Assembly: GCF_030285665.1 (NCBI RefSeq)
Contig: NZ_CP127295.1
Span: 1,426,001 to 1,490,000 of the forward strand
Source: Amycolatopsis mongoliensis
Lineage (GTDB): Bacteria > Actinomycetota > Actinomycetes > Mycobacteriales > Pseudonocardiaceae
DNA: 64,000 bases
Direction: 5' to 3'
A model generated the notes under the pieces. That model ran no database searches. It was not told the DNA's origin and saw only the letters and a list, made by a program, of their open reading frames with translations. The stretch's first letter is position 1. Every line of letters begins with the position of its first letter. Made by a program: the position numbers and the translations under genes. Positions 1 through 9,142 of the stretch are shown here, piece by piece.

Positions 1-1
1 G

Positions 2-913
2 ACCGTGCTGGTGGCGCGCGAGGACACGTTCATGGGCTTCGCGTCCTTCGGCTACCCGCTCGCTTTCGTGCTCTTCCCGGCGCGGTGGGGGTTCTTCGCG
101 GTGGCCGCGACGGCGACGCTGCCGCTGCTGGCCGCCGACTCGGACTCGCGCAGCCCGACCTGGGTGCTGGTCCTGTCGATGGCCGGCCCGCTGCTGTACG
201 CCGCGTGGTTCGTCGGCGCCGAGAGCGAGCAGCGGCGGAAGGCGAACGTCCGGCTGGAGGCCGCGCTCGAGGAGAACGCGGAGCTGCACGCGCAGCTCGT
301 CGCCCACGCACGCGAAGCCGGCGTGCTCGGCGAACGGCAGCGGATGGCCCGCGAAATCCACGACACGCTCGCCCAGGGCCTGACCGGGATCGTCACGCAG
401 CTGCAGGCCGCCGACGGCCCCGACCGGGACCGGCGGGTGGAGCAGGCGAAGACGCTCGCCCGCGAAAGTCTCGGCGAAGCACGTCGCGCGGTGCAGGCGC
501 TGCGGCCGGAGCCGCTGCTCGAAGCCCAGCTGCCGGAAGCGCTTTCCCGGCTGGCCCGGCGGGTCTCCGAGACGTCCGGGGTCGCGGTCCGGGTGGAGAC
601 GACCGGAGACGCGCGCCCCCTGCTGCCCGATCTGGAGGAGACGCTGTACCGCGTCACCCAAGAGGCACTGGCGAACGCGGAAAAGCACGCCAAGGCGTCG
701 CGCATCGGAGTGACACTGTCCTATGCGGACGACCTGGTGCTGCTCGACGTCGTCGACGACGGCGTCGGCTTCCGCCCCGGCGACCGGGGCGACGGCACGG
801 GGTTCGGCCTGGAGGCGATGCGGCAGCGCGTCCGGCGGGTGGCGGGAACGCTGTCGATCGAGAGCGCACCGGGCGGCGGCACGGCCGTCAGCGCCCAGGT
901 GCCGGCACTCTGA
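2..913 (+). CDS. Sensor histidine kinase, NarL-type partner (5'-truncated by window edge)
   Basis: The reading frame is open to the left edge, so the true start lies outside the window. What is visible begins inside hydrophobic membrane segments (about residues 10-70 counted from the GTG at 5), followed by a short coiled linker and a HisKA_3 dimerisation box with REIHDT (phospho-acceptor His near 119). The C-terminal HATPase_c domain has an N-box Asn near 224, DDGVGF (251-256) and GFGLEAM (266-272). These are the marks of kinases that phosphorylate NarL/LuxR-type response regulators. No response regulator follows, so the partner is probably upstream. The sensed signal cannot be told. Confidence 0.85.
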   Translation, partial: TVLVAREDTFMGFASFGYPLAFVLFPARWGFFAVAATATLPLLAADSDSRSPTWVLVLSMAGPLLYAAWFVGAESEQRRKANVRLEAALEENAELHAQLVAHAREAGVLGERQRMAREIHDTLAQGLTGIVTQLQAADGPDRDRRVEQAKTLARESLGEARRAVQALRPEPLLEAQLPEALSRLARRVSETSGVAVRVETTGDARPLLPDLEETLYRVTQEALANAEKHAKASRIGVTLSYADDLVLLDVVDDGVGFRPGDRGDGTGFGLEAMRQRVRRVAGTLSIESAPGGGTAVSAQVPAL

Positions 914-1059
914 GATCGCTCCGTTCACCGGGCAACCGGCACCCCGCGGCTCTCGTGGAAACCGACGGTCCTGCCGTTGATCTGGCGCCCGACGCCGTGA
1001 AGCGGCCTTGATCGCCGGTCCGGGGGCGGCGTGCTCCCGGCCTGGCTAGGCTGGGCGGA

Positions 1060-1590
1060 GTGGAACCGGTGGAGATCAACGCGGGCACCTACTACCTGCG
1101 CCAGCTGCGCGCCGACCGGCACATCGACGACCGGCCGCTGCTCATGGAGGCGTTCGCCGATCCGACGCATCGCAAGTACGTGCTGAACTACCGCCTGCGC
1201 ACCCTCGACGAGGCAACGGAGTACGTGGCGCTGCGGGCGGCCCAGTGGGCGGGCGACGAGCGCTGCTCGTGGGCGATCGCGGAGCCGACGTCGGGCCGGC
1301 TGCTGGGCGAGGTGGGCCTGCGCGAGCTGAACCTCGACGCGGCGTACGCGGAGGCGACGGTCTGGGTCCACCAGGCCGAGCGGGGCAAGGGCATCGCGAC
1401 GACGGCGTTGAACGCGGCCTTGCGCTTCGGCTTCGGCGGCCTGGGGCTGACCGAGGTGAGCTACCGCTACGAGGAGAGCAACAAGGCATCGGCGATCGTG
1501 GCGGAGCGCTGCGGGTTCACGCTGGTCGGCCCGGAAGCCGACCCCGCCCCGACCGGCGAGCGCCTGATCCGCTGGCACCGCACGGCCTGA
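1060..1590 (+). CDS. GNAT-family N-acetyltransferase (RimJ/RimL type)
   Basis: A 176-residue protein with a full GNAT fold: an N-terminal strand/helix region, the acetyl-CoA pyrophosphate-binding stretch around VHQAERGKGIATTAL (about residues 107-121), and the C-terminal segment with ESNKASAIVAERCGF typical of RimJ/RimL-like enzymes that acetylate the N-terminus of a protein or a small amine. It starts with GTG at 1060 without a strong ribosome site. It stands alone, convergent with glpD. The substrate is unknown. Confidence 0.8.
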   Translation: MEPVEINAGTYYLRQLRADRHIDDRPLLMEAFADPTHRKYVLNYRLRTLDEATEYVALRAAQWAGDERCSWAIAEPTSGRLLGEVGLRELNLDAAYAEATVWVHQAERGKGIATTALNAALRFGFGGLGLTEVSYRYEESNKASAIVAERCGFTLVGPEADPAPTGERLIRWHRTA

Positions 1591-1638
1591 CGAGGCCCGG
1601 CTGGGTGGTGGGTGGCTGCCTGGTCGTGCGGCCTTGGT

Positions 1639-1691
1639 GTCTTGAATGACCCATTCACCTCATCCGGCGACAGGTATGAGTCATTCAAGAC
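1639..1691. repeat. Intergenic palindrome P1 between convergent genes
   Basis: Perfect 12-bp arms GTCTTGAATGAC (1639-1650) and GTCATTCAAGAC (1680-1691) enclose 29 bp. The pairing continues imperfectly inwards (CCATTCACCT against AGGTATGA). It lies between the acetyltransferase and glpD, which converge, so it could act as a two-way transcription terminator, though there is no T-run. The rest of 1591-1867 holds no gene that I can see; two TGTCCACA/TGTGGACA motifs lie at about 1834-1862. Confidence 0.6.
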
Positions 1692-1867
1692 GTTCGGGCA
1701 ACCGTCGCCGCAGCGGGCCCGCCGGCCACGCACGGCCTTGACAAGCCCCCGCCCTCCCAGGGGGGCGGCCCCGAGGCCAGTCTATCGGCGCCCCCGGACG
1801 AATCCGGTCCGTAAGCGGGCGTCCGGCGTCGGCTGTCCACAACCTTGCCTGGCTGTGGACACGCCTC

Positions 1868-3607
1868 TCAGCTCGCCGGCTCCGTGATGCCCGCCCGGGC
1901 TTCCGGGGCCGCCGACCGCAACGCGTCCGCTGCCTCGTCGCTCGGCTGACTTTGGGACTCCCTCTCCGCCTCCACCCGGGCGTTGTAGACCTCGATCTCC
2001 CGCTTCACCGTTTCGGGTGACCAGCCGAGGACTTCACCCACCAGTGTTGCCACCTGCTCCGCGCAGTCCACCCCGCGGTGCGCGTACTCGATCGAGATGC
2101 GCGTCCGGCGGGCCAGGACGTCCTCCAGGTGCAGCGCCCCCTCGTGCGAAGCCGCGTACACCACCTCGACGCCGAGGTAGTCCGGGGCGTGCTCGATCGG
2201 CTTCAGCAGCTCCGGGCGGCCGTTCGCCGAGGCCAGGACCTCGTTGACCAGCGACCCGTAACGGTCCAGCAGGTGCCGAACCCGGTAGGGGTGCAGGCCG
2301 TGCTCGGCGGCCAGGTGGTCGGCCTGGTTGACCAGCGCGTGGTAGCCGTCCGCGCCCAGCAGCGGGACCTTGTCCGTGATCGACGGCTGCGAGCGGCCCG
2401 GCAGGTCCACCGCCGCCGCGTCGACGGCGTCCGCCGCCATCACCCGGTACGTCGTGTACTTGCCGCCCGCGATCGCGACCAGGCCCGGCGCCACCCGCGC
2501 CACCGCGTGCTCGCGCGAAAGCTTCGACGTCTCTTCGCTCTCCCCCGCCAGCAACGGGCGAAGGCCCGCGTACACGCCTTCGATGTCGTCGTGCGTCAGC
2601 GGGGTCGCCAGGACGCTGTTGACGTGCTCGAGGAGGTAGTCGATGTCGTGCTTCGTCGCCGCCGGGTGCGCGAGGTCCAGGTTCCAGTCCGTGTCCGTGG
2701 TCCCCACGATCCAGTGGTTGCGCCACGGGATCACGAACAGCACCGACTTCTCGGTGCGCAGGATCATCCCCGACTCCGAGACGATCCGGTCGCGCGGCAC
2801 GACGATGTGCACGCCCTTGCTGGCACGCACGCGGAACCGCCCGCGGCCGCCGGAGAGCCGCTGCAGCTCGTCGGTCCACACGCCGGTGCAGTTGATCACC
2901 GCGGCCGCCGAGATCTCCGTCTCGCGCCCGTCCTCGACGTCGCGCACGCGCACGCCGGACACCCGGTCGGCCTCGCGCAGGAACCCGACGACCTGGGTCG
3001 ACGTCCGCACGACCGCGCCGTAGTGCGCCGCCGTCCGCGCCACCGTCATCGTGTGGCGGGCGTCGTCGGACTGCGCGTCGTAGTAGCGGATCCCGCCGAT
3101 CAGCGCGGACCGCTTGAGCGCCGGCACCATCCGCAGCGCACCCGCGCGGGTCAGGTGCTTCTGGCCCGGGACGCTGCGGGCGCCGCCCATCGTGTCGTAC
3201 ATCAGCAGGCCGGCGGCGGTGTACGGCCGCTCCCACACGCGGCGCGTCAGCGGGTAGAGGAAGCTGACCGGCTTGACCAGGTGCGGCGCGAGGGTCGTCA
3301 GCATCAGCTCGCGTTCGCGCAGCGCCTCCCGGACCAGGCCGAACTCGAGCTGTTCCAGGTAGCGCAGGCCGCCGTGGAAGAGCTTGCTCGACCGGCTCGA
3401 CGTCCCCGAAGCGAGGTCGCGGGCTTCGACCAGCGCGACCCGCAGCCCGCGCGTGGCGGCGTCCAGCGCCGTGCCCGCGCCGACCACGCCGCCGCCGATG
3501 ATGACCACGTCGAAGGTCTCGTTGCCGAGCCGCTGCCAGGTCTGTTCCCGCTTGGCCGGGCCCAGTCGAGCCGGGTTGGTCTCCGCTGCGTGCTGCGCAC
3601 TGGCCAC
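1868..3607 (-). CDS. glpD: FAD-dependent glycerol-3-phosphate dehydrogenase
   Basis: Oxidises sn-glycerol-3-phosphate to dihydroxyacetone phosphate at the membrane, passing electrons to quinone. The N-terminus has the FAD Rossmann motif GGGVVG (residues 38-43), then the family block SGTSSRSSKLFHGGLRYLE and the IVGTTDTDW segment; a DAO_C-like C-terminal domain follows. 579 residues is normal for GlpD. I chose the GTG at 3607 because GAAGGAG lies 6-7 nt upstream; an in-frame ATG at 3649 would add 14 residues of non-family sequence. It diverges from glpF-glpK, so uptake, kinase and dehydrogenase sit together. It is the likely orthologue of M. tuberculosis GlpD2 (Rv3302c), judged also by its position before lpdA. 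Confidence 0.95.
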   Translation of the reverse strand: MASAQHAAETNPARLGPAKREQTWQRLGNETFDVVIIGGGVVGAGTALDAATRGLRVALVEARDLASGTSSRSSKLFHGGLRYLEQLEFGLVREALRERELMLTTLAPHLVKPVSFLYPLTRRVWERPYTAAGLLMYDTMGGARSVPGQKHLTRAGALRMVPALKRSALIGGIRYYDAQSDDARHTMTVARTAAHYGAVVRTSTQVVGFLREADRVSGVRVRDVEDGRETEISAAAVINCTGVWTDELQRLSGGRGRFRVRASKGVHIVVPRDRIVSESGMILRTEKSVLFVIPWRNHWIVGTTDTDWNLDLAHPAATKHDIDYLLEHVNSVLATPLTHDDIEGVYAGLRPLLAGESEETSKLSREHAVARVAPGLVAIAGGKYTTYRVMAADAVDAAAVDLPGRSQPSITDKVPLLGADGYHALVNQADHLAAEHGLHPYRVRHLLDRYGSLVNEVLASANGRPELLKPIEHAPDYLGVEVVYAASHEGALHLEDVLARRTRISIEYAHRGVDCAEQVATLVGEVLGWSPETVKREIEVYNARVEAERESQSQPSDEAADALRSAAPEARAGITEPAS

Positions 3608-3842
3608 GTGACACTCCTTCTCGTGCTGGCGAGGCTTCCAGCATCGCACGACCTGGTGATCCTCCGCCCGTCCACGGATGACACGTGTGGCGTAACCCTC
3701 CGCGATCTTGAAAAGATTCCGCTACCCGGTGCTTGGAATCCGGTTCTACGCCCCGGTAACGTCGCGCGGACGTGGGTCGGCAACGGTGCCGTGGCACGCC
3801 GTGATCGACCCTGCGCAGAGTGTCCAGTGTGGAGGTGCAGCG
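3608..3842. promoter_or_regulatory. Divergent glpD / glpFK control region
   Basis: A 235-bp space between divergent glycerol genes must hold both promoters. I see an inverted pair GATTCC (3715-3720) and GGAATC (3735-3740) with 14 bp between, a reasonable but unproven operator for a glycerol regulator. Clear -35/-10 boxes are not evident. Confidence 0.35.
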
Positions 3843-4595
3843 GTGAGTGCTGGGGCAATAATCGTCTGGGAACTACTGGGAACGGCCGCGCTGATCCTGC
3901 TCGGCAACGGTGTGGTCGCGAACCACGTGCTCCGTAAGAACAACGGCCACAACGCCGGGTTCCTGTTCATCAACTTCGGCTGGGCGTTCGCCGTCTTCAC
4001 CGGCGCCAGCATCGCCGCGCCCAGCAAGGCGCACCTCAACCCCGCCGTCACCCTCGGGTCAGCCATCGCAGGTGGCACCAAGTGGGCTGACGTGCCGTTC
4101 TACTTCATCGGGCAGATGGCCGGCGCGATCATCGGCGCGGTGCTCTGCTGGGCCGCGTACAAGCTGCAGTTCGACGATCACCCCGAGCCCGAGAACACGC
4201 TCGGCATCTTCTCCACCGCACCTCAAATCCCGAACACCGTGTGGAACCTCGTCACCGAGATCATCGGCACCTTCGTCCTGGTCGCCTGGATTCTGTTCAG
4301 CCCAATCGCAGGCCCGTACTCGCCAGGAGGCACCCCGAGCTTCGGCAACTCCGCGCTGGGGTACGCGGGCGTCTCGTTCGTCGTCCTCGTGATCGGTACC
4401 TCGCTCGGCGGGCCGACGGGCTACGCCATCAACCCGGCCCGTGACCTCGGCCCGCGCATCGCGTACGCGTTCCTGCTGCCGATCAAGAACAAGGCCAACG
4501 CCAACTGGGGCTACTCGTGGATCCCGGTCGTCGGCCCGCTGGCCGGTGGCGCCCTGGCCGCGCTGCTCTACCTCGGCGTGCACAACCTGACCTGA
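3843..4595 (+). CDS. glpF: Aquaglyceroporin (glycerol facilitator)
   Basis: An MIP-family channel of 250 residues with six hydrophobic spans and both pore loops: HLNPAV (Asn66-Pro67-Ala68) and INPARD (Asn197-Asp201). The Asp straight after NPAR is typical of glycerol-conducting rather than water-selective channels. The GTG at 3843 is preceded by GGAGG at 3831-3835 and begins directly in the first membrane helix; the longer open frame from 3708 adds non-family sequence. glpK follows after 30 bp, so glycerol enters through this protein and is trapped by phosphorylation. Confidence 0.92.
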   Translation: MSAGAIIVWELLGTAALILLGNGVVANHVLRKNNGHNAGFLFINFGWAFAVFTGASIAAPSKAHLNPAVTLGSAIAGGTKWADVPFYFIGQMAGAIIGAVLCWAAYKLQFDDHPEPENTLGIFSTAPQIPNTVWNLVTEIIGTFVLVAWILFSPIAGPYSPGGTPSFGNSALGYAGVSFVVLVIGTSLGGPTGYAINPARDLGPRIAYAFLLPIKNKANANWGYSWIPVVGPLAGGALAALLYLGVHNLT

Positions 4596-4625
4596 TCGCC
4601 CACCTACCGGATTCCTGGAGCACAC

Positions 4626-6140
4626 ATGACTTCGTACGTAGCCGCGATCGACCAGGGCACCACGTCGACCCGGTGCATGATCTTCAACCACGAAGGCCGC
4701 GTGGTCTCGGTCGACCAGCGCGAGCACGAGCAGATCTTCCCGAAGGCCGGCTGGGTCGAGCACAACGCCGAGGAGATCTGGGAGAACACGCGCCGGGTCG
4801 CCGCGGGCGCACTGGCCAAGGCCGACCTGACCGCGTCCGACATCGCCGCCGTCGGAATCACCAACCAGCGCGAAACCGCGCTGGTCTGGGACAAGACGAC
4901 CGGCAAGCCGGTGTACAACGCGATCGTCTGGCAGGACACCCGCACCGACAAGATCGTCACCGAGCTCGGCAACCTCGGCGGCGGCCAGGAGCGCTACCGC
5001 GAGAAGGTCGGCCTGCCGCTCGCGACGTACTTCTCCGGGCCGAAGGTCAAGTGGATCCTCGACAACGTCGAAGGCGCGCGCGAGAAGGCCGAAGCCGGCG
5101 ACCTGATCTTCGGCAACATGGACACCTGGGTGCTGTGGAACATGACCGGCGGCGCCGACGGCGGCGTGCACGTCACCGACCCGACCAACGCGTCGCGCAC
5201 CATGCTGATGGACCTCGACACCCTGCAGTGGGACGCCGAGATCGCCGGTGAGATGGGCATCCCCCTTTCGATGCTGCCGGAGATCCGCTCCTCGTCCGAG
5301 GAGTACGGCAAGGTCCGCGAGAAGGGCGCGCTGGCCGGCGTGCCGATCGCGGGCATCCTGGGCGACCAGCAGGCCGCGACGTTCGGCCAGGCCTGCCTTT
5401 CCCCCGGCGAGGCCAAGAACACCTACGGCACCGGCAACTTCATGCTGCTCAACACCGGCACCGAAAAGGTGATGTCGCAGAACGGGCTGCTCACCACGGT
5501 CTGCTACAAGATCGGCTCGAACGACACGATCTACGCGCTGGAAGGCTCCATCGCGGTGACCGGTTCGCTGGTGCAGTGGCTGCGCGACAACCTCGGCATG
5601 ATCTCGACCGCGGCCGAGATCGAAGAGCACGCGCGCAGCGTCGAGGACAACGGCGGCGCGTACTTCGTCCCGGCGTTCTCGGGTCTGTTCGCTCCTTACT
5701 GGCGGTCCGACGCCCGCGGCGCGATCGTCGGGCTCACCCGGTTCGTCAACAAGGGCCACCTGGCTCGCGCGGTCCTGGAGGCGACGGCGTTCCAGTCCCG
5801 CGAGGTGATCGACGCGATGAACGCCGACTCCGGTGTCCCGCTGAAGTCGCTCAAGGTGGACGGCGGCATGGTCGTCAACGAGCTGCTCATGCAGTTCCAG
5901 GCCGACATCCTCGGCGTGCCGGTGATCCGCCCGGTGGTCGCCGAGACCACCGCGCTGGGTGCCGCGTACGCCGCCGGGCTGGCGGTCGGGTTCTGGAAGT
6001 CCGAGGACGACATCCGGAACAACTGGGCGAAGGACAAGCAGTGGGACCCGTCGATGGACGAGGCCCGCCGCGAATCCGAGTACCGCAACTGGAAGAAGGC
6101 CGTGACGAAGACCTTCGACTGGGTTTCCGAAGACGACTGA
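4626..6140 (+). CDS. glpK: Glycerol kinase
   Basis: ATP-dependent phosphorylation of glycerol to sn-glycerol-3-phosphate in the cytoplasm. The 504-residue protein shows the FGGY-kinase fold: phosphate-1 loop DQGTTSTR (9-16), the glycerol-contacting NQRET block, [10 protein letters not shown], the TYGTGNF adenosine region and [14 protein letters not shown] near the C-terminus. It is full length with an ATG at 4626. It is the second gene of the glpF-glpK operon and feeds the divergent glpD. Confidence 0.97.
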   Translation: MTSYVAAIDQGTTSTRCMIFNHEGRVVSVDQREHEQIFPKAGWVEHNAEEIWENTRRVAAGALAKADLTASDIAAVGITNQRETALVWDKTTGKPVYNAIVWQDTRTDKIVTELGNLGGGQERYREKVGLPLATYFSGPKVKWILDNVEGAREKAEAGDLIFGNMDTWVLWNMTGGADGGVHVTDPTNASRTMLMDLDTLQWDAEIAGEMGIPLSMLPEIRSSSEEYGKVREKGALAGVPIAGILGDQQAATFGQACLSPGEAKNTYGTGNFMLLNTGTEKVMSQNGLLTTVCYKIGSNDTIYALEGSIAVTGSLVQWLRDNLGMISTAAEIEEHARSVEDNGGAYFVPAFSGLFAPYWRSDARGAIVGLTRFVNKGHLARAVLEATAFQSREVIDAMNADSGVPLKSLKVDGGMVVNELLMQFQADILGVPVIRPVVAETTALGAAYAAGLAVGFWKSEDDIRNNWAKDKQWDPSMDEARRESEYRNWKKAVTKTFDWVSEDD

Positions 6141-6221
6141 CCGGCCGGGGCCGGGGGCGTCGTCCGGCGCCTCCGGCCGCAGCCGCATTCCCCTACGGCT
6201 TCCCCACCCCCGCGCCGGCCT

Positions 6222-7025
6222 TCAGTTGTCCCAGCCCTCCGGTTTCCCGGACTGCTCGTTGGGCGCGATGACCAGGAACGGCACGCCCTGGTCGTCCATC
6301 ACCCGCACCTGCCGCCCGTAGGGTGAGTCGAACGGCTGGTCCAGCGCCTGGCCGCCCAGCTCCACCACCTTGGCCGCGCTCTCGTCGGCGTCCGCCACCG
6401 AGAAGTACGTCGACCAGTGCGACGGCACCTCCGCCGGCACCGAATCGGGCAGGGCGCCGAGCCCGCCGACCGGGCGGCCGTCGAGCAGCAGTGCCGCGTA
6501 CGTGAAGTCGTCGTTCGACAGGTCCTGGAACCCGTAGCCGAACACCTGCTCGTAGAACGCCTTGGCCGCCGGGTAGTCGCGGCTCATGCACTCGTTCCAC
6601 GCCAGCGTCCCCGGCGCCGCCGTGACCTGCGTGCCCAGGTGGTTGCCCGGCTCCCACAGCCCGAAGACCGCGCCCGCCGGGTCGGCTGCCACCGCCATCC
6701 GGCCTTCCTTCATCACTTCCATCACCGGCACGACGATCTGCCCGCCCGCCTCGGTGATCGCCGCGGCCGTCTTGTCCACGTCGGACACCGACAGGTAGGT
6801 CGTCCACACCGGAGGTATGTCCTGCCCCGGCGGTGTCTGGCCGATCCCGGCGACCGGGCGGCCGCTCAGCTCCGCCATGCCGTAGAAGCCGGTTTCCTCA
6901 CCGCCCGTCTGCACGTCCCAGCCGAACAGCCCGCTGTAGAAGGCCACCGCTTTCGCCTGGTCGGGCACCATCAGGTCCACCCAGCTGGGCGTGCCGTCAG
7001 GCCACCGCTCGTCCCGGAACAACAT
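6222..7025 (-). CDS. Two-domain VOC (glyoxalase/bleomycin-resistance fold) protein
   Basis: Two tandem vicinal-oxygen-chelate domains: the first begins PSWVDLMVPD and includes AVAFYSGLFGWD, the second begins around LAWNECMSRD with AKAFYEQVFGYGF. The layout resembles the mycobacterial CFP-30B group, whose function is unsettled. I chose the ATG at 7025 (MLFRDERWPDG), which has GGGAG just upstream; the open frame runs back to 7082 with low-complexity Arg residues. It is a single gene converging on glpK. Metal binding and substrate cannot be told. Confidence 0.82.
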   Translation of the reverse strand: MLFRDERWPDGTPSWVDLMVPDQAKAVAFYSGLFGWDVQTGGEETGFYGMAELSGRPVAGIGQTPPGQDIPPVWTTYLSVSDVDKTAAAITEAGGQIVVPVMEVMKEGRMAVAADPAGAVFGLWEPGNHLGTQVTAAPGTLAWNECMSRDYPAAKAFYEQVFGYGFQDLSNDDFTYAALLLDGRPVGGLGALPDSVPAEVPSHWSTYFSVADADESAAKVVELGGQALDQPFDSPYGRQVRVMDDQGVPFLVIAPNEQSGKPEGWDN

Positions 7026-7114
7026 CTCCACTCCCAACCCTCGTCCGCGCCGCCTCGGGTGACGGCCGACACAGTCTGGCACCCACCACCGACAAAACCA
7101 GGGCCGAAGGACTC

Positions 7115-7768
7115 TCAGTGGCCGACGAGCCGGGCGTAGACGACGATGTTGTCGACGTAGTTGTGCGCGCTCCGGTCGAAGACACCGCCGCAGGTGATCA
7201 GCCGCAGCTCAGGACCGGCGGTGTCGTCGTACACGCCTTCCTTCTCGAAGTCCTGCTTCGGCACCTGGTGCACCTTCGTCACCTCGAACAGGGCTGTCGT
7301 CCCGTCCTTGCGCGCGATCGAGACGCGGTCGCCCGCGGCCAGCTCCTTGAGCCGGTAGAAGATGCCCTTCTGGTGGTTGCCGTCGACGTGCCCGAGAACA
7401 ATGGCCGGGCCGACCTCGCCCGGCGTCGGCGCGTAGGTGTACCAGCCCGCCTGCAGCGGCGTGGTCACCGGCGGCACCTGGATCGTGTTGTCCGCGTTGA
7501 CGCCCAGCGGGACCAGCGACGAGTGCGCGCCGATCTTCGGGATGTCGATCGAGACCGGGTCGGACTTGGGCAGCGCGGCGACGGCGTCGGCGGCCCGACC
7601 ACCGGCCGTCGGTTGCGGGTTCACCGCGACCGGCCGGGCGGGCGGCGGCTGCGCGGCCGGCGGCTCGGGCCCGCCGCCGAGCGTCAGCGCCAGCACCACC
7701 AGTGCGGCCGGCAGCGCCACGACCAGCGCGATCAGGTAGCCCCGTCTGCTCGTGATCCTGGTGGTCAT
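7115..7768 (-). CDS. Class F/E-like sortase
   Basis: A membrane-anchored transpeptidase of 217 residues. It has a basic N-terminus, one hydrophobic span (about 11-31), a Pro/Ala linker and a sortase beta-barrel. The catalytic His is in LGHVDG (H127) and the nucleophile in LITCGG (C193), with Arg199 a candidate third residue. The shape without extra domains matches actinobacterial class F sortases. Just upstream on the same strand (82 bp) lies a secreted protein ending in APQTGG-hydrophobic-RRARRR, a natural candidate substrate. Confidence 0.88.
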   Translation of the reverse strand: MTTRITSRRGYLIALVVALPAALVVLALTLGGGPEPPAAQPPPARPVAVNPQPTAGGRAADAVAALPKSDPVSIDIPKIGAHSSLVPLGVNADNTIQVPPVTTPLQAGWYTYAPTPGEVGPAIVLGHVDGNHQKGIFYRLKELAAGDRVSIARKDGTTALFEVTKVHQVPKQDFEKEGVYDDTAGPELRLITCGGVFDRSAHNYVDNIVVYARLVGH

Positions 7769-7850
7769 GCTCCCCCCTCGCGCCTTCCTGCGGGCTACCC
7801 GTCCGGGCGGCCCGATCGGTGGGCCGCCCGGACGCTACCCCCTGGCCCGC

Positions 7851-8390
7851 TCAGCGGCGCCGGGCCCGCCGGGCGAGCACGAGACCGCTGCCGCCGACCG
7901 CGAGAACGCCCATGGCCGCCGCGGCCTCGAGCGGCGTGCCCGAGCCGCCGGCCGGGCCGTCCGGGCCGCCGGTCTGCGGCGCGCCCGCCGGCACCTTCGT
8001 GACCTGCTTGGTGCCCGGGTTCCCGGCCGGGAGCACCTCGAGCGACGCGGTCGAGGTCTCCGGGCCGCAGTGCAGCGTCACGGCGTACTTGCCGGGCTTG
8101 AGGTTCTTGACGGTGCCGGTCACCCACTGGTCGGAGGTGCCAGGCTTGCCGAAGGTCAGCGCCACCGACCGGACGTAGCGCTTCTCGCCCGGCTGGGTCC
8201 GGCAGCCGAAGGCGAGCTTCACCGTCGTGCCGGGCAGGGCCTTGGCCGTCGACAGGGACAGGGGCAGCGCCACCCGGCCCGCCGTGGTGGGCGGCGGCGC
8301 GGTGGTCGGCGACGTGTTCGCGAGCGCCGCGCCGGGCGCGAGGACGAGGAAAGCCGTGGCGATGCCCGCGACGACCGCAGTCTTCTTCAT
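7851..8390 (-). CDS. Secreted surface protein with LPXTG-like sorting signal
   Basis: A 179-residue protein with a signal peptide (MKKTAVVAG...ALAN, cleavage near residue 25), a Ser/Thr/Pro segment, a small beta-rich domain with a possible disulphide (C63, C108), then APQTGG (137-142), a hydrophobic stretch (about 155-173) and the tail RRARRR. The last three parts form a cell-wall sorting signal with the motif variant xPQTG. The ATG at 8390 follows GGAGAAAAGA, a clear ribosome site. The neighbouring sortase gene is the probable partner. Function of the surface domain is unknown. Confidence 0.75.
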   Translation of the reverse strand: MKKTAVVAGIATAFLVLAPGAALANTSPTTAPPPTTAGRVALPLSLSTAKALPGTTVKLAFGCRTQPGEKRYVRSVALTFGKPGTSDQWVTGTVKNLKPGKYAVTLHCGPETSTASLEVLPAGNPGTKQVTKVPAGAPQTGGPDGPAGGSGTPLEAAAAMGVLAVGGSGLVLARRARRR

Positions 8391-8557
8391 TCTTTTCTCC
8401 CCTGTGGAATCGGTGAACAAAGCAATACCCGGACACCGGTCGCAGTTCCCCCTGCCTCGGCTTCGTCCGCTTGCTTGTGTACCCCAAGACGTCTCCACCT
8501 GCGGAAGGTTGCACTCGCAGGTCACGAACGCGTCGCGAAATCGCATTTCGGGAACCC

Positions 8558-8595
8558 ACAAAAAAACCGCCTCGGAGCATGGCTCCGAGGCGGTT
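8558..8595 (-). terminator. Rho-independent terminator of the secreted-protein gene
   Basis: 14-bp perfect stem AACCGCCTCGGAGC / GCTCCGAGGCGGTT (8565-8578, 8582-8595) with a 3-nt loop, followed on the minus strand by a run of eight or nine T (A-run 8558-8566 on +). It lies just after the stop of the gene ending at 8611 and separates it from the sortase pair. Confidence 0.9.
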
Positions 8596-8610
8596 CGGGG
8601 TGGCGTGGAT

Positions 8611-9069
8611 TCAGCCGGCCATGCTGCCGTCGCCCGCTTTCGCGGCGCCGGAGGGCACCTTCGAAACCTGCGGCGCGGGCACCGAGAACCGAGTGCTGTA
8701 GGTCTGGCTGCCGCAGGTCACGGTCAGCGGGTACGTCCCGGCGGGCGTGCCCGGCTTGAGCGCGGCGTCGGCGCTGATGTTCGCGTCGGCACCCATGAAC
8801 GGGCCCGGGGTGTAGTTGGAGAAGGTCAGCGCCGGCGAGGAAAACGTCGGCGAACCGCCTTCGCACTTCGCCAGCGCGACGTTCGGCGCGTCGCGGACGT
8901 ACTTGTCCACCAGCGACTGGTTGATCGCGGTGTTGACGTTGAGCTGGACGCTTCCCTTCGCCGGAGCGCCACTCGGAGCCGGGACGGTGCTCTGCTGCGC
9001 CATCGCCGGCCCCGCCAGCGCCGTCGCCCCGATCATCGCTGCCACAACGAAAACCACCGTCTTGCGCAC
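8611..9069 (-). CDS. Small secreted protein of unknown function
   Basis: 152 residues from the GTG at 9069: a signal peptide (MRKTVVFVVAAMIG...AMAQ), then a Ser/Pro-rich start and a beta-rich domain with two Cys that could pair. The domain plan (Ig-like, CGSQTYSTRFSVPAP near the end) resembles the sortase substrate next door but lacks a sorting motif and C-terminal span, so it is probably released. A start at TTG 9108 is possible but would put 13 residues before the signal peptide. I do not recognise the family. Confidence 0.7.
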   Translation of the reverse strand: MRKTVVFVVAAMIGATALAGPAMAQQSTVPAPSGAPAKGSVQLNVNTAINQSLVDKYVRDAPNVALAKCEGGSPTFSSPALTFSNYTPGPFMGADANISADAALKPGTPAGTYPLTVTCGSQTYSTRFSVPAPQVSKVPSGAAKAGDGSMAG

Positions 9070-9142
9070 CTTCGCACCCTTCGCGTCCTTCAGCCGTACA
9101 ACCGACAAGACGCGACGGGATACGGCGGGGTTGCGTGCTTCG

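Noticed and set aside
1834..1862. Further DnaA boxes after glpD
   Set aside because: TGTCCACAA- and TGTGGACA-like motifs there each deviate from the consensus and are not tied to a DUF559 gene, so chance is likely.
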